The position numbers were made by a program, and so were the translations under genes. A stretch of DNA of 64,000 bases from Fremontodendron californicum (lineage: Eukaryota; Streptophyta; Magnoliopsida; Malvales; Malvaceae): the NCBI GenBank assembly GCA_030761205.1, contig JAULJL010000015.1, forward strand, positions 14,451,501 to 14,515,500, given 5' to 3'. Of the stretch, positions 63,368 to 64,000 are shown in pieces. The notes beneath the pieces were generated by a model, which saw nothing but the letters and a program-made list of their open reading frames with translations, was not told the origin of the DNA and made no database searches. How positions within the stretch are numbered: the first letter of the stretch is position 1; each line of letters opens with the position of its first letter.

Positions 63368-63860
63368 GGGAAATCGTCTCCTAACCCTATGTCACATACT
63401 TCATCTTTAAGATTCAAGTTCTAATTTCAAAATACTGCCCAATATATAGGAATGAATTTGCTCAATAGATTTTGTAAGCATAACTTCAAATATTTTCAAC
63501 TAGATTTAAGAATTTATTATTTTAGCTAAATATTATAATGAATTTCTCACCATTCAACATTTTTTTTAAATTTATTTTGTGTATAGATATAATTTTCTGT
63601 TGAATCCTTTTATATATTATAAATCTATGCATCAAATTATATTAATTTAATATCACTTGATTTATTAAAAAAAAATTATTTCTATATCACTTTCAATCAA
63701 GAATTACTTCATAAATTTCTTTTAAAGAACTAAGCTTAAACCTTGTCTTGCAAATTAATTTTTATATTTTGACAAGATGATATAATTTTCATAAAACAAA
63801 AAAAGAAAAAGAAAATTTGAGTTGTTTTTCGTAGAATAAAACCTGAAGTTTTTTGGGAGA
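63368..63860 (+). repeat. Segmental direct repeat, copy 2
   Basis: The counterpart of 61145-61630, with small indels (for example an extra segment AAAATACTGCCCAATATATA at about 63428). The window ends 140 bp later in AT-rich sequence without a gene. Confidence 0.75.
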
Positions 63861-64000
63861 ATTTGAAAAACATCCATTCCATTTGAGAATTATTATTTAA
63901 TGGTCTACATTAGATAATTTGAAAAAAAAAATGAAGAAAGTATAAATTGTTAGAAAGAAAGTTGTAAAGATTAAATTATCTTTAATGAAGCAACTTCATC

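Overview
This is AT-rich eudicot nuclear DNA, recognised by malectin-like receptor kinases, RALF-type peptide genes, a plant mobile domain gene, plant annexin and CSLC fragments, and plant-type LTR retrotransposons, SINEs, MITEs and Helitrons. The species cannot be named from the sequence. Host genes are sparse and most are damaged; transposable elements occupy most of the window.

Host genes. A CrRLK1L (FERONIA-like) receptor kinase runs off the left edge (1-2439, +). It is followed by a broken cellulose-synthase-like C fragment (3430-3871, -) and a RALF-like peptide gene split by a PIF/Harbinger-type element (7180-8206, -). An apparently intact RALF-like precursor lies at 41624-42001 (-). 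A second CrRLK1L paralogue (53229-55657, +) has a frameshift, a DFG-to-DFR change, a second lost kinase Asp, and a copia element in its 3' coding end. RALF peptides are the known ligands of CrRLK1L receptors, so ligand-type and receptor-type genes lie within about 50 kb of each other.

Nested transposon block (13940-38901). A Helitron-like element with a ~120-bp minisatellite is interrupted by a giant Tat-lineage Ty3/gypsy element (14386-38274, -; TSD ACATA). Its gag-pro-pol frame (36830 to 29902, minus strand) is broken by single stop codons and one frameshift. Between integrase and the 3' LTR lies an antisense gene on the + strand. It has a TATA box (16368), a short exon, a GT-AG-type intron (23542-25162), a plant mobile domain ORF (25173-27197) and a coiled-coil continuation (to 29266). 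The intron holds a reversed annexin fragment and a perfect 173-bp inverted repeat. A young non-autonomous LTR element (16395-23486; TSD CTTAT) sits just after the TATA box, and a related solo LTR (27615-29048; TSD AGAAC) splits the coiled-coil part.

Other mobile DNA. A very young Ty1/copia element (55648-60919, -; TSD AATGA; two LTR differences in 329 bp) carries a 157-bp tandem duplication over its protease that breaks its frame. PIF/Harbinger-type elements interrupt the first RALF gene and sit 80 bp upstream of the second receptor's start codon. Two tRNA-derived SINEs with clear TSDs, hAT-type MITEs, further Helitron 3' ends with TTCG-loop hairpins, and several repeat families fill the rest.
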